From [Leptolyngbya] sp. PCC 7376 (GTDB lineage: Bacteria > Cyanobacteriota > Cyanobacteriia > Cyanobacteriales > MRBY01), in the NCBI RefSeq assembly GCF_000316605.1, contig NC_019683.1, forward strand, positions 542,036 to 606,035: a stretch of 64,000 nucleotides of DNA, given 5' to 3'. This document shows, piece by piece, positions 55,493-64,000 of the stretch; the first letter of the stretch is position 1; every line of letters begins with the position of its first letter. A program made the position numbers and the translations under genes. The notes beneath the pieces are model-generated. The model had not been told where the DNA came from, made no database searches, and was given only the letters and a program-made list of their open reading frames with translations.

Positions 55493-56407
55493 CTAGGCTG
55501 AAATTTGCTGTATTGTTTTACGTATCCCTTCCTCGAGACTATATTGGGGTCTAAAACCAATTTTGTTATTAAGGATTGAAGTATTGGCAAGAATAAAAGA
55601 ATGTTCATCTTTGCTTGCTTCTATCATCCCTAGACCTATTAGCTCAGGAAGACCCATTTGTTTACCAATTTCAGTAACTATATCTTTTATGGCAATTGCT
55701 TTTCCTGAGGCAATATTAATATTGCCTGCTACATCACTATTTAGTAACTCGACGAATGCTCGTGCAACATCTTCTACATACATGAAATCTCTAACCTGAT
55801 TTCCATGACTACATTTTGCAACTTGCTTAGCCGTTAAATTTTGGATAACAGAAGAGACAAGACGCCCAGAAGCTTCATTTACACCATATAGCCAAAATAT
55901 TCTCCCCCAAGCAAAACTAATTTCTCGATCTTTACAAAATTGCTCAGATACTTGTCTTAAACTATTTTTACAGACACCATACAGAGTTGAGGGGTTAGTG
56001 GGAGTTAAATTTTCAGTGCAATATCCATAAGACCAGTCATACTCAGCACATGTTCCTGCAAAAACGGCCCTCTCACCATGATGCTTAGCAAAGTTTCTTA
56101 AGAGCTGCATACTACATTCGAGCCATTGTAAATTATTTTCAGAAGTCCAAAATTTTCCTGGAGTAGCATCCCATGCAAAATGTAAAAGGTGGGATGGTTT
56201 AATGGATTCAAATAATTCAACTTGCTGATTATAATCAAACAAATCACAATAATGTATCGAAACTTGACTAGAAATCTCCGGTTTTAAACTATGAATTTTT
56301 AAACGTGTTCTTACAGAAATATGAACGTCATATCCATACTTCCGCAATACAGATAAAGTATGCTGCCCAATGAATCCTGTAGAACCTGTTACAAGTATTG
56401 ACTTCAT
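55493..56407 (-). CDS. NAD-dependent epimerase/dehydratase (SDR), probable 4-ketoreductase of the CDP-sugar pathway
   Basis: 304 residues, extended SDR: ILVTGSTGFIGQHTLSVLRK at the start, HFAWDATPGKFWTS, FAGTCAEYDW, and the Y-x3-K pair in STLYGVCKNSLRQVSEQF. C-terminal GYRPQYSLEEGIRKTIQQ-like end. It overlaps the RfbC-like gene by 4 bases (ATGA), so it belongs to the rfbF-rfbG-methyltransferase operon. Position and family suggest it reduces the 4-keto group of a CDP-6-deoxy-hexulose to give the final sugar; this is inference. The stop is 17 bases from the decayed IS630. Confidence 0.8.
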   Translation of the reverse strand: MKSILVTGSTGFIGQHTLSVLRKYGYDVHISVRTRLKIHSLKPEISSQVSIHYCDLFDYNQQVELFESIKPSHLLHFAWDATPGKFWTSENNLQWLECSMQLLRNFAKHHGERAVFAGTCAEYDWSYGYCTENLTPTNPSTLYGVCKNSLRQVSEQFCKDREISFAWGRIFWLYGVNEASGRLVSSVIQNLTAKQVAKCSHGNQVRDFMYVEDVARAFVELLNSDVAGNINIASGKAIAIKDIVTEIGKQMGLPELIGLGMIEASKDEHSFILANTSILNNKIGFRPQYSLEEGIRKTIQQISA

Positions 56408-56934
56408 GGAGAAAAATCACTGTAGTTTAAATCTTTGTCAGATATACAAGTAATTTCTAGTGGCAATTCGATACCAAAGCAAGAGTCATTCCATTTAACC
56501 CCTGTGGAATGCTCTGGTGAATAGCTCTCAGACATTTGATAAAAGACTTCAGTATCATCCTCTAACGATTGAAACCCATGAGCAAAACCTTCAGGTATAT
56601 ATAGCATCTTGCCATTATCTTCTCTTAACTCTATTCCTATCCACTGACAATATGTAGGTGATTCGGCTCGCAAATCTAAAGCTACATCATAAATAGCGCC
56701 TTTAGTACATCGAACTAATTTCGCTTCCGATTTAGGTGCTTTCTGAAAATGCATTCCCCTTACAGTACCTTTGTGCTGATTAAACGAAATATTACATTGC
56801 AGGATAGTTGGTTGAAGGCCATGAGATTTAAACTCTTCTGTGCAAAAACTTCGAGAGAAACCTCCTCTTTCATCAACAATTTTTTCTAATTCAACAAGAT
56901 AACAACCTTGTAACTGAGTTTCTTGAAAAATCAT
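56404..56934 (-). CDS. RfbC-like sugar 3,5-epimerase (second copy, CDP-sugar operon)
   Basis: 176 residues, cupin fold of the dTDP-4-dehydrorhamnose 3,5-epimerase family: RSFCTEEFKSHGLQPTILQC, NQHKGTVRGMHFQKAPKSEA (catalytic His region), IYDVALDLRAESPTYCQWIG (Asp), IPEGFAHGFQSLEDDTEVFY Q. It differs considerably from rfbC at 53897. It overlaps both neighbours (1 base with the methyltransferase, 4 with the SDR), so it most likely epimerises the C-methylated CDP-4-keto sugar at C5 or C3 and C5. That assignment is inference. Confidence 0.85.
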   Translation of the reverse strand: MIFQETQLQGCYLVELEKIVDERGGFSRSFCTEEFKSHGLQPTILQCNISFNQHKGTVRGMHFQKAPKSEAKLVRCTKGAIYDVALDLRAESPTYCQWIGIELREDNGKMLYIPEGFAHGFQSLEDDTEVFYQMSESYSPEHSTGVKWNDSCFGIELPLEITCISDKDLNYSDFSP

Positions 56935-58163
56935 TACTTAATTTCTAATTGAGGAATAGGAATAACAAATTGCCCACCCCATTCTCTGATATAAGACATT
57001 TGGGAAATAATTTCTTCCTGTAGATTCCAAGGGAGGATCATAAGGTAGTCAGGTTTAGCTTCTCGAATTTTCTCCGGTTCTAAAATCGGAATATGAGTCC
57101 CAGGCAAATACAAACCCTGTTTATATACACTCCGATCCACAGTAAAGTCGATAAAATCGCTTCTAATCCCACAATAGTTCAGCAGAGTATTACCTTTCGC
57201 AGGCGCACCGTAGGCAACAATTTTTTTCGACTTCCTCTTTGCTTTAATTGCAAAATCTAATATCTTTCTTTTTGTTTCCTTTACTTGCTCAGAAAAGGCA
57301 TTATAAGTGGCTGTCTTATCAAGTCCTTTGTCTAATTCTCTCTGCTTAACTTGAATCACTTTTTCCTCTTGTAATCTATGCTGATTCTCGTGATGACAAG
57401 CATAGATTCGCAAGGAGCCGCCATGTGTTCTCAACTCATCTACATCAAAAATACGTAGACCATGATGGTCAAATATTTGTTCTACTGTGAAAAGAGATAA
57501 ATAAGAGAAATGCTCATGGTAAATAGTATCGAATTGATTATAGTTTATTAAATTCAGCAGATGCGGAAACTCAACAGTGATCACACCTGTCGGTTTCAAT
57601 ATAGTTTTCATGCCAGCAACAAAATCATTAATATCTGGAACATGAGCTAAAACATTATTTGCAATTAAAAGGTCTGCCCCTGACTCATTTGCCAAAACTC
57701 TTTGAGCTTCGTCTTTTCCAAAGAAACAAACTCGGGTATTGACCCCTTTCTCCCTAGCTACCTCTGCTACATTAGCAGCAGGCTCAATTCCTAGGACAGG
57801 AATTGCCTGACGTTGAAAATATTGCAACAAGTAGCCATCATTACTTGCTATTTCCACTACTTTCGAACCTTGATCTAAAGACAGCTCTCGCACAATTTTA
57901 TTTGCATAATTCTCACAATGCTTTAACCAACTATCAGAAAAAGACGAAAAATATGCATAATCTCCAAAGATATGAGTCGGACTTTCAAACTCTTCTAATT
58001 GCACTAAATAGCAGCTAGAACAAACATAAGTATGTAGAGGATAAAATTTCTCTGCTGAAGATAAACTTTCAAACTTCAGATAAGAATTAGCTAGAGGAGA
58101 CATCCCTAGATCGACAAACGTCTGACTCAAAGGAGTCTGGCAAAATCTACACTTACTGCTCAT
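56934..58163 (-). CDS. NDP-sugar C-methyltransferase (SAM-dependent)
   Basis: 409 residues in the three-part layout of sugar C-3-methyltransferases (TylC3/TcaB9 type): an N-terminal zinc-binding domain (CRFCQTPLSQTFVDLG and, later, YVCSSCYLVQLEEF, i.e. two C-x2-C), a SAM-binding core (VVEIASNDGYLLQYFQRQAI with GIEPAANVAEVAREKGVNTR), and a C-terminal substrate domain with VAYGAPAKGNTLLNYCGI. It adds a methyl branch to a 4-keto-6-deoxy sugar, usually at C3. It lies 44 bases after rfbG, whose product would be its substrate. Confidence 0.85.
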   Translation of the reverse strand: MSSKCRFCQTPLSQTFVDLGMSPLANSYLKFESLSSAEKFYPLHTYVCSSCYLVQLEEFESPTHIFGDYAYFSSFSDSWLKHCENYANKIVRELSLDQGSKVVEIASNDGYLLQYFQRQAIPVLGIEPAANVAEVAREKGVNTRVCFFGKDEAQRVLANESGADLLIANNVLAHVPDINDFVAGMKTILKPTGVITVEFPHLLNLINYNQFDTIYHEHFSYLSLFTVEQIFDHHGLRIFDVDELRTHGGSLRIYACHHENQHRLQEEKVIQVKQRELDKGLDKTATYNAFSEQVKETKRKILDFAIKAKRKSKKIVAYGAPAKGNTLLNYCGIRSDFIDFTVDRSVYKQGLYLPGTHIPILEPEKIREAKPDYLMILPWNLQEEIISQMSYIREWGGQFVIPIPQLEIK

Positions 58164-58207
58164 TATTTAAGGATTATTCTGCTTGTAAATAACTTTGGCC
58201 TAGCCAA

Positions 58208-59290
58208 CTACGCATTAGAAACTAGCTGACAATATTGTTGAATTTGTTCGAGAGTAATCTCCCTCACATCTTCTCTTTGATAATATAAACTATACCATGA
58301 AATAATCCATTCTAAACTCTGCTCAAGATTCATGACAGGCTTCCATTGAAGGATTTTTCTTGCCTTCGAGCAATCTAGTTTTAAATAATTTGCTTCATGA
58401 AGTTGAGCTTCTTCATCAAGCTTCCAAGCTCCTTTTGTAGGCCAAGCATTAGTTAAATATTGTGTAATCCATTTCACCGGTTTCACATCATTATCATTTG
58501 GGCCAAAATTCCAACCTTGGGAAAACTTTTGACTGTCAGACCACATTTTTTCCGCTAACGTTATATATCCACTTATAGGTTCTAAAACATGTTGCCAAGG
58601 TCGAATTGCATTCGGACTACGAATAGTGACAACTTCGTTTTGCACTAAGGCTCTTACAATATCAGGAACCAATCTATTAGTTGCCCAATCTCCTCCTCCA
58701 ATTACATTTCCAGCTCTCACTGAAGCTAAAGCAACAGAATCGGATTGATAAAAAAAAGAATCTCGAAAAGCTGAAGTAATTAATTCTGCACAGCCTTTAC
58801 TATTGCTATAGGGGTCATATCCTCCCATTTCTTCATTCTCTCGATATCCCCAGAACCACTCTTTGTTCTTATAACATTTGTCGCTAGTGACGTTAACAAC
58901 CACTTTCACTGTTCCAACTTTACGTACAGCTTCTAAAAGATTGACCGTACCCATTACATTAGTCGAATAAGTGGTAATAGGGTCTTGGTATGAAGGCAGT
59001 ACCAAAGATTGAGCAGCCATATGAAAAATCACATCAGGTTTATGTTCTTGAATTATCTTTTTTAAGTAGTCATAATTTCTCACATCACCTTCAATTGAAT
59101 TGACCAATTCGTCCAGTTGAACTGAATAGAAAAGACTAGGCTCAGAAGGTGGCTTCAAAGCATACCCAATCACATCAGCCCCCCAATGGGAAAGAAGTAG
59201 AGATAACCAACTACCTTTAAAACCGGTATGTCCTGTAACTAGAACTTTCTTACTTTCCCAAAAACTTGATTGCATTACCAAACTCTCCAA
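58208..59290 (-). CDS. rfbG: CDP-glucose 4,6-dehydratase
   Basis: 360 residues. Extended SDR with VLVTGHTGFKGSWLSLLLSH (the FKG variant is typical of CDP-glucose dehydratases), FHMAAQSLVLPSYQDPITTY, NVTSDKCYKNKEWFWGYREN with active-site residues, YSNSKGCAELI (Y-x3-K) and RAGNVIGGGDWATNRLVPDI. Makes CDP-4-dehydro-6-deoxyglucose from the RfbF product. The start overlaps the rfbF end by 16 bases. Confidence 0.94.
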   Translation of the reverse strand: MESLVMQSSFWESKKVLVTGHTGFKGSWLSLLLSHWGADVIGYALKPPSEPSLFYSVQLDELVNSIEGDVRNYDYLKKIIQEHKPDVIFHMAAQSLVLPSYQDPITTYSTNVMGTVNLLEAVRKVGTVKVVVNVTSDKCYKNKEWFWGYRENEEMGGYDPYSNSKGCAELITSAFRDSFFYQSDSVALASVRAGNVIGGGDWATNRLVPDIVRALVQNEVVTIRSPNAIRPWQHVLEPISGYITLAEKMWSDSQKFSQGWNFGPNDNDVKPVKWITQYLTNAWPTKGAWKLDEEAQLHEANYLKLDCSKARKILQWKPVMNLEQSLEWIISWYSLYYQREDVREITLEQIQQYCQLVSNA

Positions 59291-60051
59291 AGTGCTTGAT
59301 TATTTCTCCACATCTCTTCTAAATGATTTTTGTCTCGTAACGTATCCATAGGTTGCCAGAAACCACGGTGCTTGTATGCACAAAGCTGGCCATCATTAGC
59401 TAAGCTCTCAAGCGGTTCATTTTCCCAGACAGTTTCGTCATCTGAAATATAATTCAAGACATCTGGAGACAGGACAAAAAAACCTCCATTAATCCAGCCA
59501 CCATCACCAATAGGTTTCTCTTGAAAACCAGACACTTTATTCTGATTATCTTCTGCAATTGTTAAAGAACCAAAACGTCCAGGAGGTTTAGTTGCAGTCA
59601 CAGTGGCCATCAATTGATGTTGATTGTGAAAGTCTATAAGCTCAGAGATATTAACATCACCAACTCCATCCCCATAGGTTAGACAAAAATCTTCACCATC
59701 TAAGTAGTTAGCAATTCGTTTGATTCTTCCGCCTGTCATTGTCAAATCTCCAGTATCAACTAATGTGATACGCCAAGGTTCAACATTTTTCTGATGAACT
59801 TTCATTTGATTATGCTCCATATCAAATGTTACATCAGACATATGGAGAAAGTAGTTGGCAAAATATTCTTTGATTACATACCCTTTATAGCCAAGGCAAA
59901 TAATGAAATCATGAATACCATGAGCAGAATAAATTTTTAGAATATGCCATAAAATAGGCTTTCCTCCTATTTCGATCATGGGCTTGGGTTTAAGATGAGT
60001 CTCTTCAGATATACGTGTTCCCAATCCACCAGCAAGAATGACAGCCTTCAT
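59275..60051 (-). CDS. rfbF: Glucose-1-phosphate cytidylyltransferase
   Basis: Forms CDP-glucose from CTP and glucose-1-phosphate. 258 residues. KAVILAGGLGTRISEETHLK with PKPMIEIGGKPILWHILKIY is the cytidylyltransferase signature; TYGDGVGDVNISELIDFH carries the metal-binding Asp; KPIGDGGWINGGFFVLSPDV is also conserved. First gene of the five-gene operon rfbF-rfbG-methyltransferase-epimerase-SDR. Confidence 0.95.
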   Translation of the reverse strand: MKAVILAGGLGTRISEETHLKPKPMIEIGGKPILWHILKIYSAHGIHDFIICLGYKGYVIKEYFANYFLHMSDVTFDMEHNQMKVHQKNVEPWRITLVDTGDLTMTGGRIKRIANYLDGEDFCLTYGDGVGDVNISELIDFHNQHQLMATVTATKPPGRFGSLTIAEDNQNKVSGFQEKPIGDGGWINGGFFVLSPDVLNYISDDETVWENEPLESLANDGQLCAYKHRGFWQPMDTLRDKNHLEEMWRNNQALWRVW

Positions 60052-60082
60052 TGATAATCTAAAATATTAAGTAGCTCTGATT

Positions 60083-62002
60083 TTATGCCGAAAGAGAAGC
60101 AATTTCAAATTTTCCGTCATTAGAAAGATTTGGATTGTAGTATGGATCATCTCCAGTCTCTTTGAAGTATTTTTCCCATTTATCGTTGAATTTTTGCCAT
60201 TCGCCAGGTTGCAACCCTTTGTCTCGACTAACTGATTCATAATGATACAACTGCGCATACGGGGTTACAACATTCCTATATCCAGCTTGATGAGCTTTCA
60301 GGCATAAATCCACATCGTTGTAGTTAAGTGGAAAATATTCATCGAATCCTCCTAATTCTCTATATAGTTGTGAACGCATCATAAGACAAGCACCGGTGAC
60401 AGCAAAATAATTGCGATTAATAATATTAGACAAAAAATAACCAGGATGCTCGTGAGGATATCCATAGCAAGCATGACCTGGATTCCCGCCCAATACAACA
60501 ACACCTGCATGTTGAATTGTCTCATTTGGGAAAAATAGCTTTGCACCAACTGCACCAACTTCTTCTTGTTGAGCTAGTTCTAACATCGATTCAATCCAAT
60601 CAGGAGTAATCACCTCAATATCATCATTTAAGAGTAGAAGAAAATCTCCTTTTGCCTTTTTTACTCCAATATTAATTCGCATCGGCAAATTAAATGGTTG
60701 ATCACAACGGAGTAAAGTTAAATCTTCACCACTAATAGCCTCAATAGTTTTTTCTGGAATATTGAAGCCATCAACAATAACAAATTCGAAATTTCTGTAT
60801 GTACTTAGCTTCCGAATACTATCAATACAATTTTCTAAAAGCTGAATTGTTTTGCCTTCAATATCTGCACTTTTTCCGGCACTAGGTATCACTATACTAA
60901 CTAAAGGATCGTCTACAATTTTTCTTCTAACTCTAAAAAATCCAAATCTTGGCCCCTCTTCCACCCATCCAGGATATGGACTCCTTTCTATCATTGACTC
61001 TAAGGCTTTTTGAGCTGCAATATAAGCCCAGGGCTTAGCATCAGAATTCGAAGCAGTAGAAGTTGGAATGACTCGCCAGCTATAAAGCACCTTAGGGATA
61101 TGATAAATATTCTTTGTTTTTTCTACTACTCTCAAGACTAAATCATAGTCCTGTGCTCCATCATAATCACTTCTAAAACCACCAATTTCATCAATGATTG
61201 TTTTACGATAAACACCCAAGTGGCAAGTGTACATGCAACCGTGAAAATAATCTGGTGACCATTGAGGCTTAAAGAATGGGTCGCAACGTTTATCTTGAGT
61301 ATCTATTTTGTCTTCATCACTATAGATAAAATCGGCATCAGGATGCTTATTAATCAATTTGGCATTTTCATACAAAGCATCAATTGTCAAAGTATCATCG
61401 TGATCTAGTAGAGCAATATAATCACCTGTTGCTATTTCTAATGCAGAGTTGCTAGCGGCAGAAATATTACCATTTTCTTTTCGGTAAACGGCTTTGATTC
61501 TTGCATCTTTCTGAATATATGAGTCTAGTATTTTTTTTATATGAGGCTTAGGGGAAGCATCATCAGCCAAACATAATTCCCAATAAGGATAAATCTGATT
61601 TCTCACAGACTCAATCGATTTTACTAGCCATTTCCGATCGACATTATAGACAGGAACGATAATTGAAAATGTCGGCTTAAGCTCCCAAGATTTTATTTGT
61701 CTCTTAGCTAATTGGATATCTGGTTTGGCAAAAGAATTCTTTTCGAGCCAGTGTTGGTAGTCTTGAACCTTTTGTCGTTTATTTATCATCTTCTGATAAA
61801 TAAACACAGCTGTACCTCTCGCCCCTCTTTCTGCAAAAATTCGCTTCAGCTTAGACAATTTGCTTACGCTAGTCGACTTATGAGGATTTGGCAAACATTG
61901 AAAAGAGACTTCTATTTCACTATGTTTTCTCAATAGTGAAAGTTGGGCTTCTTGAAGTTCATAACCTTTTATTGACAACTTCTTTTTTTTCTCATAAATC
62001 AT
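60083..62002 (-). CDS. Two-domain GT2 glycosyltransferase
   Basis: 639 residues. After a helical N-terminus (about 1-115) comes a first GT-A domain: FSIIVPVYNVDRKWLVKSIE, GDYIALLDHDDTLTIDALYE (D-x-D), FYSDEDKID-like and GAQDYDLVLRVVEK. A second GT-A domain starts at about 365: VSIVIPSAGKSADIEGKTIQ, FLLLLNDDIEVITPDWIESM, LMMRSQLYRELGGFDEYFPL with NDVDLCLKAHQAG (acidic catalytic motif). Such tandem GT2 proteins make alternating or multi-sugar backbones in O-antigens. Donors are unknown; dTDP-rhamnose and the CDP-derived sugar are candidates from context. It lies 31 bases upstream of rfbF on the same strand. Confidence 0.87.
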   Translation of the reverse strand: MIYEKKKKLSIKGYELQEAQLSLLRKHSEIEVSFQCLPNPHKSTSVSKLSKLKRIFAERGARGTAVFIYQKMINKRQKVQDYQHWLEKNSFAKPDIQLAKRQIKSWELKPTFSIIVPVYNVDRKWLVKSIESVRNQIYPYWELCLADDASPKPHIKKILDSYIQKDARIKAVYRKENGNISAASNSALEIATGDYIALLDHDDTLTIDALYENAKLINKHPDADFIYSDEDKIDTQDKRCDPFFKPQWSPDYFHGCMYTCHLGVYRKTIIDEIGGFRSDYDGAQDYDLVLRVVEKTKNIYHIPKVLYSWRVIPTSTASNSDAKPWAYIAAQKALESMIERSPYPGWVEEGPRFGFFRVRRKIVDDPLVSIVIPSAGKSADIEGKTIQLLENCIDSIRKLSTYRNFEFVIVDGFNIPEKTIEAISGEDLTLLRCDQPFNLPMRINIGVKKAKGDFLLLLNDDIEVITPDWIESMLELAQQEEVGAVGAKLFFPNETIQHAGVVVLGGNPGHACYGYPHEHPGYFLSNIINRNYFAVTGACLMMRSQLYRELGGFDEYFPLNYNDVDLCLKAHQAGYRNVVTPYAQLYHYESVSRDKGLQPGEWQKFNDKWEKYFKETGDDPYYNPNLSNDGKFEIASLSA

Positions 62003-62054
62003 TTTTCAGCTTTCCATTCAAGACAATACCAAGCGGAATCAATGTTCTGATCAC

Positions 62055-63014
62055 CTACTTGAAAACAAATATTTTTTTGAACTTCATCCATAATTTACGA
62101 AGCTTCCAAAACTTACTACTTTCCATAGCTTTGATAATAACTTGTGAGCGTCCCCATACTTCATGAGATTGCTCTAAAAGCTTTTGCATTTCCATCAATT
62201 CTATCGAATTTTCTTCTGATTCAGATTGTAATTGCTCTACTTCAGATCGCGACTTTCGCAACTCAGATTGAGATTGTTGTAACTGTCGGTGTAAATCCCG
62301 TATTGTCTTAGCAGCTTGTTCCTGAGAGGAATCTTCAGACTCTAGTAATTGTGCTTCAGGGAAAGAAGGGACTCCAGTTTTTAAAGTAACTGGTTTGCCA
62401 ATAGGACGTTTCTCAATTACAAGAACACTATCGTAATAAGTAAGTGAGTGAGCTGCACGGGTAAAATCTGAAATACCTAATCGTGTATCGAAAGAGTGCC
62501 AAGCATTGAGTTTGTCGATAAAATTCTTAGAATATTCTACAAATGAATCATTCTTTTTATAACCTCCACCATATTCCCACCAATATGATGTGTGCATATC
62601 CTCACACAAATAGACTCCATTTTTATCAATCAGAGGGAATAATTCCTCAAAAGTTGCTATCTGCTGTTTCATCGTATGTCCGCCATCATCTAGCAGAATA
62701 TCTATTTTGGGGATCTTTTCCTTTAAAGATCTCAGAAAACCCCTATCTTCTTGATCACCAATAAAAATCTCAACTTGGTCTTCCTCTAACTCCTTACAAG
62801 CAGGATTGATATCTATACCAAAGACTTTTGCTTGCGGGCCAAAGTAGTTTTTCCACATTTGCAAAGAGCCACCATGGTATACCCCGAGTTCCACAATATA
62901 CACGTCCGTTGAACGAAAACGAGAAAAGTGTTTATCGTATATATCGAAATAATGAATCCATTTATCAATGAGTCTCCCTTCATTTCCTCTGAAGTATTTT
63001 TCTAAATCATTCAT
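62055..63014 (-). CDS. SAM-dependent methyltransferase (CmcI/cephalosporin-hydroxylase-like) with coiled-coil tail
   Basis: 319 residues. The class I fold is seen in VYIVELGVYHGGSLQMWKNY, KVFGIDINPACKELEEDQVE and IDILLDDGGHTMKQQIATFE, which match the sugar O-methyltransferase/CmcI-type family (VELGV-x-x-GGSL, DDGGH). The last 95 residues are a coiled coil (TIRDLHRQLQQSQSELRKSR, VEQLQSESEENSIELMEM), perhaps for chain-length control or membrane docking. In this locus it probably methylates a glycan residue, possibly the chain end; that is inference. Downstream gene of the exporter ATPase, 300 bases away. Confidence 0.78.
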   Translation of the reverse strand: MNDLEKYFRGNEGRLIDKWIHYFDIYDKHFSRFRSTDVYIVELGVYHGGSLQMWKNYFGPQAKVFGIDINPACKELEEDQVEIFIGDQEDRGFLRSLKEKIPKIDILLDDGGHTMKQQIATFEELFPLIDKNGVYLCEDMHTSYWWEYGGGYKKNDSFVEYSKNFIDKLNAWHSFDTRLGISDFTRAAHSLTYYDSVLVIEKRPIGKPVTLKTGVPSFPEAQLLESEDSSQEQAAKTIRDLHRQLQQSQSELRKSRSEVEQLQSESEENSIELMEMQKLLEQSHEVWGRSQVIIKAMESSKFWKLRKLWMKFKKIFVFK

Positions 63015-63060
63015 AATTAAAAACGCCGCCTATTTCAACAATGAAACCATTCAAAATCTA

Positions 63061-63085
63061 GAGAATATTCTTTGCGAATATTCTC
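63061..63085. repeat. Perfect 10-bp inverted repeat
   Basis: GAGAATATTC (63061-63070), loop TTTGC, GAATATTCTC (63076-63085). It lies about 50 bases upstream of the methyltransferase start, so it could be an operator or an mRNA hairpin. No T-tract is present. The rest of 63015-63316 holds only a 33-codon minus frame without a good start (LDDLDEDSLKLYEQERCILS...). Confidence 0.5.
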
Positions 63086-63316
63086 ATAAAAACCAACTTG
63101 AAAATCAATTGCAAAGAGGCATAATCTGCTCTATGGCTTTAGGTGAATAGAAATATTTTTTTTAGACAAAATACAGATAGCACTTTTAACTACATTAGCC
63201 TTTCACAATCTTTCTTGCCACAAAATATACCATTTTATTAGTATCGAAAGAATACATCTTTCTTGCTCATATAGTTTTAGAGAATCTTCATCCAAATCAT
63301 CTAGAAGTTATCACAC

Positions 63317-64000
63317 TCAGTCAATATTCTCCAAGTATGCGTCTACAACATCTTCAGATTGACCAATGAGTTTGATGATTCCTTTATCAATCCAAATAGC
63401 TGTATCACATGATTGCTTGATAAAGTCCATTGAGTGCGAAACAACAAGTATGGTGACGTGAGAAGCCCAAAAATCATCCATACGCTTTTGGCACTTATGT
63501 CTAAAGCTCTCATCTCCAACTGACAATACTTCATCCAAGATGAGAATATCAGGCTTTACATCCGTGGCGATCGCAAACCCAAGACGTGCCACCATCCCAG
63601 AAGACAGTCCTTTAACAGGAATGTACCGATATGACTTAAGCTCAGCAAAGTCAAGAATAGAATCTATTCTATTCTTCATTTCTGAGCGCGAAAAGCCAAG
63701 CATTACGCCATATAGGAGTATGTTGTCATACACTGAAATTTCCGCGTCAAATCCAGCTCCCAGTTCAATTAATGGTGCAATATCACCGCGGACTCGCACT
63801 TTTCCAGTTGTTGGCTGCAAAATGCCTGAAATAACTTTAAGTAGCGTCGATTTACCAGCACCATTGCTGCCGATAATACCTATTTTTTCTCCTTTTTCAA
63901 CAACAAGATTTACATCATCTAAAATAAGTTTTTTTGCTGGCTGAGTGTATTTACCTTCAAAAATAGAAAGAACAGTTTTCTTTAAATCATAAGAAAACTC
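63317..64000 (-). CDS. ABC-2 polysaccharide exporter ATPase (Wzt/RfbB type), 5' end outside window
   Basis: The frame is open to base 64000, so the gene starts beyond the window; the ATG at 63820 is internal. Visible 227 residues: Walker A GIIGSNGAGKSTLLKVISGI, then GKVRVRGDIAPLIELGAGFD, signature PVKGLSSGMVARLGFAIATD, Walker B PDILILDEVLSVGDESFRHK and H-loop ILVVSHSMDF. The end EDVVDAYLENID is usual for the short form without a C-terminal glycan-binding domain. With a Wzm permease (not visible; expected upstream) it exports the polysaccharide across the inner membrane. A Trp in the last strand (TAIWIDKG) is normal. Confidence 0.9.
   Translation of the reverse strand, partial: EFSYDLKKTVLSIFEGKYTQPAKKLILDDVNLVVEKGEKIGIIGSNGAGKSTLLKVISGILQPTTGKVRVRGDIAPLIELGAGFDAEISVYDNILLYGVMLGFSRSEMKNRIDSILDFAELKSYRYIPVKGLSSGMVARLGFAIATDVKPDILILDEVLSVGDESFRHKCQKRMDDFWASHVTILVVSHSMDFIKQSCDTAIWIDKGIIKLIGQSEDVVDAYLENID

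Noticed and set aside
1-64000. tRNA genes
   Set aside because: No cloverleaf with a T-loop such as GTTCGAATC and CCA-proximal stem was noticed by eye; a covariance search would be decisive.

Overview
The window is cyanobacterial chromosome. The palindrome GCGATCGC (HIP1) occurs throughout, inside and outside genes. Several genes are cyanobacterial markers: a CrtH-type carotenoid isomerase, a DUF3143 protein next to a J-domain protein, a DUF721 protein with a zinc ribbon, and a TIGR03960-type radical SAM protein. A filamentous or unicellular relative of Picosynechococcus/[Leptolyngbya] is my guess; the sequence alone does not settle it. No rRNA, tRNA or CRISPR array was seen.

Layout. 1-2.4 kb: 3' part of malic enzyme, a PP-loop ATPase, and an unusual HTH plus glycine-zipper protein. 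2.4-4.8 kb: a scar holding a glycosyltransferase stump and an Uma2 gene split by an IS1-family element, whose right terminal repeat is itself split by an IS630 element. 4.8-17.1 kb: mostly core genes (miaE, CBS-domain histidine kinase, PTPA-CTERM protein, gltS, ftsW, lysS, DUF2079 protein, cysQ). 17.3-20 kb: Uma2 gene, REP-associated tyrosine transposase (RAYT) with REP-like repeats and a 92-bp tandem array, and a formylglycine-generating-enzyme-like protein. 20.2-29.6 kb: glyS, two von Willebrand A proteins, a decaying WD40 gene, nth. 30-44.4 kb: STAS protein, radical SAM protein, small conserved cyanobacterial proteins, O-antigen-ligase/TPR protein, MFS transporter, tldD and a peptide-type binding lipoprotein. 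44.6-47.2 kb: an ISAs1 element whose transposase gene is cut by an IS256 element. 47.3 kb: crtH. 48.9-64 kb: a surface polysaccharide locus.

The polysaccharide locus carries the complete dTDP-L-rhamnose set (rfbB-rfbA-rfbC on +, rfbD divergent on -). A tightly overlapping minus-strand operon (rfbF, rfbG, a C-methyltransferase, an RfbC-like epimerase and an SDR reductase) should make a CDP-linked, C-methyl-branched 6-deoxyhexose. Glycosyltransferases, a sugar or glycan methyltransferase and the ATPase of an ABC-2 polysaccharide exporter complete it. A decayed IS630 copy sits between the two sugar operons.

The region has been reworked by mobile DNA. Two nested insertions can be read base by base from target duplications. 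Two transposase genes have a run of seven A at the point where the frame shifts by +1 (or -2), and the IS1 gene has a seven-A run giving a -1 shift. Several gaps hold decayed or very short reading frames, listed with low confidence.
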